Positions 52,944 to 59,853 of a DNA stretch of 64,000 nucleotides are shown here, piece by piece. The notes below the pieces were generated by a model. That model worked only from the letters and a program-made list of their open reading frames with translations. It was not told the origin of the DNA and did no database searches. A program made the translations under genes and the position numbers. Numbering within the stretch: the stretch's first letter is position 1; each line of letters begins with the position of its first letter. Source of the stretch: CALDTK01 sp965215115 (GTDB lineage: Bacteria > Bacteroidota > Bacteroidia > Chitinophagales > Saprospiraceae); the NCBI GenBank assembly GCA_965215115.1, contig OZ244050.1, forward strand, positions 1,426,001 to 1,490,000. Reading direction: 5' to 3'.

Positions 52944-53573
52944 CTACATCACGAGCGTATGCGGCCAGTCCATTGCCTGCTTCACGAGTCCTGCCTTCAC
53001 GGGATTATTTAAGACGTACGCCATTACCTCTTCCCACCTCCCGGGCCGCACGTAGCGATCGAAGAAGCCGGGGGCCCAGATTATGCCCGAGGTCTTATCG
53101 GCGTGCAGGTCGGCCTTGAGGATGAGGCGCGTGGTGAATGATTTGTGTTCGCCGATAATCTTTCCGAGTTGCGCGTCCGGCGCGCCCGCCCAGCCCTGTA
53201 GCAGGGCGTGCACGTGGTTGCCCATGATACACGCTGTGTGAAGTCGAATGACACGCCGTTCGTGGAGCGTCTGCCAGCTGTCGAGCACGATGTGCGCCAC
53301 CTCGGGCCGGTGCAAGATGTACTTCGACTGATCCTGCGCGTCGAGCAGCTCGTCGTAGCGGAGCAAGAACTCCTCCTTCACCGCGTCGATGCGTGCGGTA
53401 TCGCCGGGGTGATTGAGTTGCAGCGTGGTCAACTGATCCACGAGTTCGCGCGTGAGCTCCTGGAGGACACTCACCGGGAGGCAGCCCGCCAGACGGTAGA
53501 CGACGTGGACTGGGGTCTCGCAGGCGTAGCCGTGCGGCATCCCTGAGGCTGGCCAGTATAGTTTGAGTTCCAT
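52944..53573 (-). CDS. RAYT: REP-associated tyrosine transposase
   Basis: A 209-aa HUH enzyme. The His-hydrophobe-His motif is HVH in IMGNHVHALLQGW near residue 120. The tyrosine is in RWEEVMAYVLNNPVKAGLV near 186. The long N-terminal region before the HUH motif (VHVVYRLAGCLPVSVLQELT, HPGDTARIDAVKEEFLLRYD) sets this type apart from IS200 enzymes. RAYTs cut and spread REP hairpins. It lies between two direct copies of its palindromic block (52673-52943 and 53589-53785), as expected. All key residues are intact. Confidence 0.9.
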   Translation of the reverse strand: MELKLYWPASGMPHGYACETPVHVVYRLAGCLPVSVLQELTRELVDQLTTLQLNHPGDTARIDAVKEEFLLRYDELLDAQDQSKYILHRPEVAHIVLDSWQTLHERRVIRLHTACIMGNHVHALLQGWAGAPDAQLGKIIGEHKSFTTRLILKADLHADKTSGIIWAPGFFDRYVRPGRWEEVMAYVLNNPVKAGLVKQAMDWPHTLVM

Positions 53574-53588
53574 GTCGGGGAAGTTAGC

Positions 53589-53785
53589 GCGCGGCGCGCG
53601 GCGCGCGGTCTCCGCGCCGACGTGTGAACGAGCGCGCGGCTCCCGGTCTCCGCGCCGGCGCGCGAACGGACGCGCGGCTCCCGGTCTCCGCGCCGGCGCG
53701 CGAACGGACGCCGTGCGCGGTCGCTTCGCGACCTGCGGGGGCGACGGCCCGGCGCGGAGACCGGAAGCCGCCGTCGCCCCTACCT
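53589..53785. repeat. REP/BIME block right of RAYT
   Basis: Contains two tandem units of GCGGCTCCCGGTCTCCGCGC, then GGTCGCTTCGCGACC and GGCGCGGAGACCGGAAG. These are in the same order and orientation as the left block, so the gene is flanked by direct repeats of a palindromic unit. Confidence 0.85.
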
Positions 53786-53792
53786 TCCCGCC

Positions 53793-54881
53793 ATGACGCC
53801 GCTGCTTGCCCTCGCCTTCGCCGCCCTACCCGACACCCTAACCCCGAGCCCCTACGCACAACTCGACCGGGCGCTCGACTCGCTCGCCGTCCGCTACGAA
53901 CTGCCCGGACTCGCCGCCGCCGTCGTGGCCGACGGGGAGATTGCCTTCGCGCGGGGCTACGGCTGGGCGGACATCGAGGGACAGCGCCCCGTCACCGCCG
54001 CGACGCCCTTCCGGATCGCTTCACTCACCAAGCCGATCGCCGCGACGGCCATGCTGCAACTCGTCGAGCGCGGACAGCTCGACCTCGACCGACCCTTCAC
54101 CGACTACGTGCCGGCGTGGGACAAGGCCTGCGGCTTTTTCAAATCCGCGGAAGTCCTGGCCGAGGAGCCGATCCTGGCTAGCCTCACCGAGGACTGGCGC
54201 TGCGAGACCGAGCGCGAGCGCCTCACCGTGCGCCGCTACCTCACGCACACCGCGCAGGGGGAGCCCGGGGCCGCGTACCGCTACAATGGCTTTCTGTACG
54301 GCCAGCTCTACCGCGTGGTGGAGGCCGTTACGGAGCGACCGTTTCGGGACTTGCTGCGGGAAGACTTCTTCGCGCCCCTCGGGATGACGCGCACGCTCCC
54401 GGAGCAGGCGGACTCTTCAGACATGACTGTGCTGGCGGCCCTCGCGAAGCCCTACAAAGTGGACGGCGGGCGATTGGTCGAGAGTGCGTACCCGACGCCC
54501 TACAGCGTCAACGCCGGCGCGGGCATCGTCTCGACGGTCGTGGACCTGGCCCGCTTCGACATCGCGCTCACGGCCGGGGCGTTGCTCGCGGACAGTACGC
54601 TGATGCAGGCCACGACGCCAGCGCGCTCGACGAGCACCGGCGGGGCGTTGCCGTACGGGATGGGCTGGTTCGTGCAGGAGGTGAGCGGCGAGCCGGTGGT
54701 GTGGCACTACGGCTGGCAGCCGGGCTCCTTCTCGGGGTTGTGGGTACGGTTGCCGGAGCGGGGCGTGACGCTGATTTTGCTGGCGAATGGTGATGGCTTG
54801 AGTGCGCCGTTTAATTTGGGCAAGGGGGACGTGAGGCGGTCGGCGTTTGCGGAGGTGTTTATGGGGGTGGTGGGGCTGTAG
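53793..54881 (+). CDS. Serine hydrolase, beta-lactamase class C-like
   Basis: A 362-aa periplasmic hydrolase. The short signal peptide is MTPLLALAFAALPDTLTPS. The catalytic SxxK is SLTK in PFRIASLTKPIAATAMLQLV near residue 75. The tyrosine is in AYRYNGFLYGQLY near 167, and the HxG-like motif is VVWHYGWQPGSF near 308. The family includes esterases, D-aminopeptidases and penicillin-binding-like enzymes; which one this is cannot be told. The start ATG lies 7 bp after the RAYT-associated repeat. Confidence 0.85.
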   Translation: MTPLLALAFAALPDTLTPSPYAQLDRALDSLAVRYELPGLAAAVVADGEIAFARGYGWADIEGQRPVTAATPFRIASLTKPIAATAMLQLVERGQLDLDRPFTDYVPAWDKACGFFKSAEVLAEEPILASLTEDWRCETERERLTVRRYLTHTAQGEPGAAYRYNGFLYGQLYRVVEAVTERPFRDLLREDFFAPLGMTRTLPEQADSSDMTVLAALAKPYKVDGGRLVESAYPTPYSVNAGAGIVSTVVDLARFDIALTAGALLADSTLMQATTPARSTSTGGALPYGMGWFVQEVSGEPVVWHYGWQPGSFSGLWVRLPERGVTLILLANGDGLSAPFNLGKGDVRRSAFAEVFMGVVGL

Positions 54882-54884
54882 GCC

Positions 54885-56084
54885 CTACGCTCCCCAATCC
54901 GCTACCACCTGCACGGCTTCTGCCAGGCTCAGCACCTGTGTGCCACCTCTAATTGGGTAAGCCCCTCCCTCTGGGACGACGACGTAGCTCGCGTCGGGCT
55001 GGACATCCTCCACGGCCGAGTAGAAGCCCCTCGTGAGACTTGGCGCCGTCGAGAACTTCATCTCGAAGGCGAGCAGCGGTCGTCCGGGCGCCTCGAGGAC
55101 GAGGTCGAGTTCCGCGCCGTTAGCAGTTCGGTAGAAGAAGGCCTCCGCCAGGGGCGGCCTCCGCGCCAGGAGCTGCTCGATCGCGTAGCCCTCCCAGGAG
55201 ACTCCCACGAGTGGGTGACCTAGGAGTTGTTGCTCGTCGGCGATCCGTTGGAGCCCGTGGAGCAAGCCACTGTCGCGTACGTACACCTTGGGTGCTTTCA
55301 CGAGGCGCTTGCCGACGTTCGGCGTGTACGGCGGCACGCGGCGCACGAGGAAAGCCTGCTCGAGGACATCCACGTAACGCGTGATGGTGGGGCCAGACCG
55401 GTCGAGGCTACCGGCGAGCTTGGTGTAGTTGAGTTGCCCGCCCTGCGAGTACGAGAGCATGGACAGCAGCCGCGTCATCGTCGCCCGGTCGGCGCCGCCC
55501 GCGAGGTCCGGTAGGTCGCGTGCGACAAACGTCGCTACGTAGTCGCCGTACCACCGCATGCGTTGCAGCTGGGCTGGTCCCGCGCCGGTTACTCCCTCGT
55601 CGAAGAGCAAGGCCTCCGGGTAGCCGCCCCGCAGCCAGTGCGTCCGCAGCGCTACGGTATCGGCGACCTCGTCCCAGAGCAGTGGCGGGAGCTCGATGTA
55701 GCTGATGCGCCCGGCCAGCGACTCGGCCGAGTCTCGCATCAACTCCGGTGACGCCGAACCGAGTAGCAGGAACCGTCCCGGCCGCCGGTCTTCGTCGATG
55801 AGTCCGCGCAGGACGGCAAACACCTCCGGCATCGTCTGTACCTCATCCAGGATCACCAGACGATCGGCGACCGACCTCAGGTAGGCCTCTGCGTCGACCA
55901 GGCGCCGGCGTGCACTCGGGAGTTGGAGGTCGAGGTAGACGGGATCACGGTCGCGTTCGCTCGCCACGGTCTTGGCGAGTGTCGTCTTCCCGACCTGTCT
56001 CGCGCCAACGAGGCCGACTGCCGGTACGGATCTCAACCGCATCCGAAGTTCCAGCTTGAATTCACTGCGTTGTACGGCATTCAT
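54885..56084 (-). CDS. DUF4143-type AAA_14 ATPase (intact)
   Basis: A 399-aa ATPase. Walker A VGARQVGKTTLAKTV is near 25 and Walker B RLVILDEVQTMPE near 95. The sensor LLLGSASPELMRDSAESLAG and the TFVARDLPDLAGG segment follow. The winged helix is TKLAGSLDRSGPTITRYVDV near 245. The DUF4143 nuclease-like C-terminus has FFYRTANGAELDLVLEAPGR and FEMKFSTAP (a PD-D/E-K-like pattern). It is the full-length relative of the broken gene at 8095-9202. A palindrome overlaps the start region. The cellular role is unsettled. Confidence 0.88.
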   Translation of the reverse strand: MNAVQRSEFKLELRMRLRSVPAVGLVGARQVGKTTLAKTVASERDRDPVYLDLQLPSARRRLVDAEAYLRSVADRLVILDEVQTMPEVFAVLRGLIDEDRRPGRFLLLGSASPELMRDSAESLAGRISYIELPPLLWDEVADTVALRTHWLRGGYPEALLFDEGVTGAGPAQLQRMRWYGDYVATFVARDLPDLAGGADRATMTRLLSMLSYSQGGQLNYTKLAGSLDRSGPTITRYVDVLEQAFLVRRVPPYTPNVGKRLVKAPKVYVRDSGLLHGLQRIADEQQLLGHPLVGVSWEGYAIEQLLARRPPLAEAFFYRTANGAELDLVLEAPGRPLLAFEMKFSTAPSLTRGFYSAVEDVQPDASYVVVPEGGAYPIRGGTQVLSLAEAVQVVADWGA

Positions 56085-56085
56085 C

Positions 56086-56120
56086 CATGCAAATCTAACA
56101 CGGGATATTAGATTTGCATG
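56086..56120. promoter_or_regulatory. Palindrome at ATPase start
   Basis: CATGCAAATCTAA at 56086-56098 pairs with 56108-56120, 1 bp upstream of the ATG. It shares TGCAAAT with the palindrome before the related ATPase at 9203-9243. The rest of the gap to 56280 shows nothing. Confidence 0.6.
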
Positions 56121-56280
56121 AATAATTCGGGTCGACCTAGCCGGAATGGAGGGCGGTCTACCAACCTAGTTGGACCACCCAAGCGGCGAAAACGAACCGG
56201 ATAGATCATCTGATCTTCCGGGGAAAACTGCGCGCACATCCGCGCGCGCAACTCTGCACACACTCGGACCTACCCCTTGG

Positions 56281-56898
56281 TCACTCCACCCTTACCATCA
56301 CCCCACCCGTCGCCAACCCGCCAGGGTTACACCCCAACACTCCCTCCGGAATGTCCACCCCGAGCTTCTCGTAGTACGCCACCCACGCCGGGTCAAAGTC
56401 CCCCGTCTCCGGGTCCTTGAACGTCATCGGCCGCAGTGCAAAGACGGGCGCTCCGCCATTGGCGTACTCAAAGGCGTCGTACAGGAGCTCGGAGCAGTAG
56501 TAGGCGCCGTTGTCCGGCAGGTAGACGGCGTCGTAGGGCGTGTTTAGTACGCTTCCGCAAAACTCTAGGGCCGCCGGCACCAATGCAGCGTGTTTTGGCG
56601 AAAGCCGCATATGTACGAGCGCCCCCGGATCCTTGACGCGCGCCACGAAACTCGCCAGCGGCGTCATCACGACGCCGCCCGCCGAGATCGCCTCCCAGAC
56701 GAAGGGCGAGTCCCCGCGCACCTCCACGAGGCCGACGTGCGAGAAGTGCCGCCCGTCGAGGCCCGGGGTCACCGCCTCGATCGCGTCGCAGAGCGGGCCG
56801 CAGTCGAGGTCCTGGAAGAGGAAGTCGCCCGTGCGGTAGGCCTGGGCGCCGGCGCCGCGGGAGAAGACGAACGCGAGGAGGAGTAAAAGCAAACGCAT
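56281..56898 (-). CDS. YiiX/YebB-like permuted papain-fold cysteine hydrolase
   Basis: A 205-aa secreted protein: signal peptide MRLLLLLLAFVFSRGAGAQA. The catalytic His is in GRHFSHVGLVEV near residue 52, and the catalytic Cys in NGAYYCSELLYDAFEY near 135, the circularly permuted order of the YiiX family. It probably acts on cell-wall peptides or lipids. The ATG at 56898 was chosen over 56940 because of the signal peptide and because the other start would overlap the divergent gene. Two dispersed repeats inside read FCGSV (56551) and LSPK (56592). Confidence 0.78.
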   Translation of the reverse strand: MRLLLLLLAFVFSRGAGAQAYRTGDFLFQDLDCGPLCDAIEAVTPGLDGRHFSHVGLVEVRGDSPFVWEAISAGGVVMTPLASFVARVKDPGALVHMRLSPKHAALVPAALEFCGSVLNTPYDAVYLPDNGAYYCSELLYDAFEYANGGAPVFALRPMTFKDPETGDFDPAWVAYYEKLGVDIPEGVLGCNPGGLATGGVMVRVE

Positions 56899-56930
56899 GC
56901 CGCAAAAGTGCGACGCCCTACCTTCCCACC

Positions 56931-58853
56931 ATGCGCGCAATCCTCGTCTGCCTGTGTGTCGTTTTGGCGAAAGCCGCCCCCGCCCAAACCTCCGCCGCCT
57001 ACCGGGCGCTCGAGAAGGTGGCCGTCGTCGAGCAAAAGATGATGGTCCCGATGCGCGACGGCATCCGCCTCGCCACCGACGTCTACCGACCGAAAGGCGA
57101 CACGAAAGTCCCCGTCGTCTTCAGTCGCACGCCCTACCAGATGAACGGCTGGGTCGACGGCGAAGAGCGGACCCGCAGCTACGAGACGGCCCTCAAGTGG
57201 GTCGAGGCCGGCTACGCCTACGTCGAGCAGAACGAGCGCGGCCGCTACTTCTCCGAGGGCGAGTGGGACATCCTCGGCACGCCCGTCACCGACGGCTACG
57301 ACGCCCTCACGTGGCTCGCCGAGCAAACGTGGAGCAACGGTCGCGTGGGGCTCATCGGCTGCAGCTCCACGGCCGAGTGGCAGATGGCCGTCGCGAGCCA
57401 GGGTCACCCGGCGCTCAGGGCCATGGTGCCGCAGGGCTTCGGGGCCGGCATCGGGGAGGTGGGCCCCTTCCACGAGCAGGGCAACTGGTACCGCGGGGGC
57501 GCGCAGCAGATGCTGTTCACGACCTGGCTCTACGGCGTCCAGCACGACCCGGCCGCGCCCCGCATCGCCGTCGGTACCCCGCGCGAGGATTTGCTGCGGC
57601 TCCAGCGCTTCTACGACCTCGAGTCCGAGGCGCCGAAGGTCGACTGGGCCGAGGGCCTCAAGACGCTGCCCGTGAGCCAGATCCTCACCGCCCAGCACGG
57701 CCCCGCCGGCATCTACGAGGAGATGATCACGCGCGCGCCCGACGATCCGAAGTGGCGCCGGGGCGGCCTTTACCACGCCGACATGCCCTTCGACGTACCG
57801 GCCTTCTGGTTCGCGAGCTGGTACGACGTGAGCGTCGGCCCCAACGTGGCGCTCTTCAACCACGTCCGCCGGCACGCCACGACGCCCGCCGTGCGCGACG
57901 ACCAGTGGCTCGTCATCGCGCCGACGCTCCACTGTGCCTACACGCGCGCCACCGAGAACACCGTCGTCGGCGAGCGCAGCGTCGGTGATGCGCGGCTCAA
58001 CTACGAGGAGCAGATCGAGGCCTTCTTCGCGGAGCACTTAAAGGATTCGGCTTCCGCCAAAACGGCTTCCGCCAAAACGGCTTCCGCCAAAACCACGGAG
58101 CGCCCCCGCGTGCAGTACTTCACGATGGGCAAGAACGTCTGGCAAACGTCCCCGACCTGGCCGCCCGCCGGCGCCGAGCCGATGACCTTCTACCTCGCCG
58201 GCGAGGGCGCGGCGAATAGCCTCTACGGAGACGGGCGGCTAGAGTCTGCCCTGGGCTCGCCGAATGGGTTAAAGCCCACCACCACTACCGCCGCCGACAC
58301 CTTCACCTACGACCCGATGAATCCCGTCGTGAGCCACGGCGGCAACGTCTGCTGCACCGGCAACGCCATCCAGGGCGGGGCCCGCGACCAGCGCGCCACG
58401 GAGGCCCGCCACGATGTCCTCGTCTACACCACCGAGCCCTTCCGCGACGGCCTGGAGGTGAGCGGCTCCGTGACGGCCACCCTCTACGTAAGCTCCGACG
58501 CCAAGGACACCGACTTCACCGTCAAGCTCGTCGACGTCGCCCCCGACGGCACGGCCTACAACCTCGACGAGACCATCCAGCGCGCGCGCTACCGCGAGGG
58601 CTACGACAAAGAAATATTCATGAAGCCGGGCGAGGTCTACGAGCTCACGCTCTCCCCGATGACGACGAGCAACTACTTCGCCCCCGGCCACGCGCTGCGG
58701 ATCGAAGTATCGAGTTCGAACTTCCCGAGATTCGAGCGCAACCTGAATACGGGCGGCAACAATTACGATGAATCGGAGGGTGTGGTGGCGCGTAACGTCG
58801 TGCACCACGGCGGGGAGTATGGGAGTAAGGTGGTGGTGGAAGTGGTGCGGTGA
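56931..58853 (+). CDS. CocE/NonD-type hydrolase (X-Pro dipeptidyl-peptidase S15 fold)
   Basis: A 640-aa secreted alpha/beta hydrolase. The signal peptide MRAILVCLCVVLAKAAPAQT is itself partly made by a dispersed repeat (VLAKA just before the cleavage site). The nucleophile Ser is in VGLIGCSSTAEWQMAVASQG near residue 145. The C-terminal jelly roll (GLEVSGSVTATLYVSSDAKD) is typical of CocE/NonD, which cleave esters or peptides. A loop near 372-388 is made of three exact 15-bp tandem repeats (ASAKT three times). Divergent from the YiiX-like gene with a 32-bp gap. Confidence 0.85.
   Translation: MRAILVCLCVVLAKAAPAQTSAAYRALEKVAVVEQKMMVPMRDGIRLATDVYRPKGDTKVPVVFSRTPYQMNGWVDGEERTRSYETALKWVEAGYAYVEQNERGRYFSEGEWDILGTPVTDGYDALTWLAEQTWSNGRVGLIGCSSTAEWQMAVASQGHPALRAMVPQGFGAGIGEVGPFHEQGNWYRGGAQQMLFTTWLYGVQHDPAAPRIAVGTPREDLLRLQRFYDLESEAPKVDWAEGLKTLPVSQILTAQHGPAGIYEEMITRAPDDPKWRRGGLYHADMPFDVPAFWFASWYDVSVGPNVALFNHVRRHATTPAVRDDQWLVIAPTLHCAYTRATENTVVGERSVGDARLNYEEQIEAFFAEHLKDSASAKTASAKTASAKTTERPRVQYFTMGKNVWQTSPTWPPAGAEPMTFYLAGEGAANSLYGDGRLESALGSPNGLKPTTTTAADTFTYDPMNPVVSHGGNVCCTGNAIQGGARDQRATEARHDVLVYTTEPFRDGLEVSGSVTATLYVSSDAKDTDFTVKLVDVAPDGTAYNLDETIQRARYREGYDKEIFMKPGEVYELTLSPMTTSNYFAPGHALRIEVSSSNFPRFERNLNTGGNNYDESEGVVARNVVHHGGEYGSKVVVEVVR
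58049..58093 (-). repeat. Three exact tandem copies of the 15-bp repeat
   Basis: Copies 58049-58063, 58064-58078 and 58079-58093 each read GGCTTCCGCCAAAAC on the plus strand, with no spacer. This fixes the unit length at 15 bp. Each adds five in-frame residues (ASAKT) to the hydrolase. Confidence 0.95.
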
Positions 58854-58901
58854 GGTGGCTTCGCTAGGAACTTTGCACGCAGCTCCGGAGTTTACAAGCC
58901 C

Positions 58902-59186
58902 ATGATCGAGTACACCGCCGACCAACTGCTGACGCCGCTCAAGGCGGAGTTCGAGCGCGAGTACGGCCTCGTGGCCGAGTGGGTATACGCCGCCGACGAG
59001 GACAGCGACGGGATCAAGATGCTGCAAATTCGCTTGAATGTGGCTGAGGATTTTGGACTCAAGGCTGCCCAAATCAGAGATGTAAAGGATAGAATACAAG
59101 ACCTCTTGATACACAATGAGAAAACTTCGGCCTATTTTCCACACATTCTCTTTAATCTGCAAATACCGGCGGATGCCGAAGGGTGA
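58902..59186 (+). CDS. HEPN-module small partner protein, copy 1
   Basis: A 94-aa alpha/beta protein (MIEYTADQLLTPLKAEFERE, then KMLQIRLNVAEDFGLKAAQI and a Tyr-Phe-rich end AYFPHILFNLQIP). It is the homologue of the small protein at 62782-63066 and, like it, overlaps the following HEPN gene by 4 bp (GTGA). It has no nucleotidyltransferase motif, so it is not a MNT-type antitoxin. By position it is a candidate antitoxin or specificity partner. The region is more AT-rich than its surroundings toward its 3' end. I do not recognise a family name. Confidence 0.65.
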   Translation: MIEYTADQLLTPLKAEFEREYGLVAEWVYAADEDSDGIKMLQIRLNVAEDFGLKAAQIRDVKDRIQDLLIHNEKTSAYFPHILFNLQIPADAEG

Positions 59187-59713
59187 ACATATCTCCATTT
59201 GATTTCCTAACTCAAGCAAGAAACCTGCTCGACGGCGGCATTGGCAGACCCAAACAGGCGGATCTGCGTCGAGCAGTTTCTAATTGCTACTACGCCATCT
59301 TCCACACCTTAACCGAGGAAAGCGCTAAGCTTTTGATCTCTGGAAGCTCCCGCGAGCACTTCCGCCAGTATGTGCGGAGGGGCTATCAGCACAGTCAGAT
59401 GAAGCAGGTGTGCAATCGGTTTCGGCTAGCGGCTACGAGTCAGACCCAGGCAAGTAGCGTGGTCGCGCTAATGCCCCTAACTCTATCTCAAGTCACCCCT
59501 GAGATACGATTAATAGCAAGTGGATTTACAGAATTGCAGGCCGACCGACATTCGGCTGATTATGATCACACGATTGCTTTCGGTAAGGAAGAAGTAAGAG
59601 CGGTTCTCGGGCGAGCGGACCAGCTGTATACCTCCATCCGTGCCCTCGACAAGTCCAACGACGCCAACTACGGCTTCCTCCTCGCGCTGTTTACGGGGAA
59701 GTTGATTCAGTAA
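59183..59713 (+). CDS. HEPN/UPF0332-like protein, copy 1
   Basis: A 176-aa helical protein. The N-terminal helix pair holds LRRAVSNCYYAIFHTLTEES near residue 28, the UPF0332/HEPN signature. The second conserved block is ADRHSADYDHTIAFGKEEV near 125. HEPN proteins are often RNases in toxin-antitoxin and defence systems; the R-x4-6-H spacing (R..NCYYAIFH) is compatible, but activity is not shown. The start is a GTG at 59183 overlapping the stop of the partner. It is about half-identical to the 63063 copy. AT-rich codon use suggests recent transfer. From 59714 to 59853 there is only a hairpin (59788-59821). Confidence 0.7.
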   Translation: MNISPFDFLTQARNLLDGGIGRPKQADLRRAVSNCYYAIFHTLTEESAKLLISGSSREHFRQYVRRGYQHSQMKQVCNRFRLAATSQTQASSVVALMPLTLSQVTPEIRLIASGFTELQADRHSADYDHTIAFGKEEVRAVLGRADQLYTSIRALDKSNDANYGFLLALFTGKLIQ

Positions 59714-59787
59714 GTGTCCGGCGTACGGCTGTTTTCGCCTTCGTCAGCTTTCGCACGAGGGCAGCCAGAGCTTGGCAAACAACTTTG

Positions 59788-59821
59788 GCGCGGCCCTCGC
59801 GCACCGAGTCAAACGCCGCGC
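59788..59821. repeat. GCGCGG/CCGCGC hairpin, copy 3
   Basis: Related to the hairpins at 46894 and 47050 by its GAGTCAAACGCCGCG half. It precedes the M14 peptidase start by 33 bp. Confidence 0.5.
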
Positions 59822-59853
59822 TGAAGTCCGCTCCCCCGCCGCATCTTCCCGCC

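Noticed and set aside
58902..59713. Assignment as classical MNT-HEPN toxin-antitoxin
   Set aside because: The partner protein lacks the GSxAxG...D nucleotidyltransferase motif.
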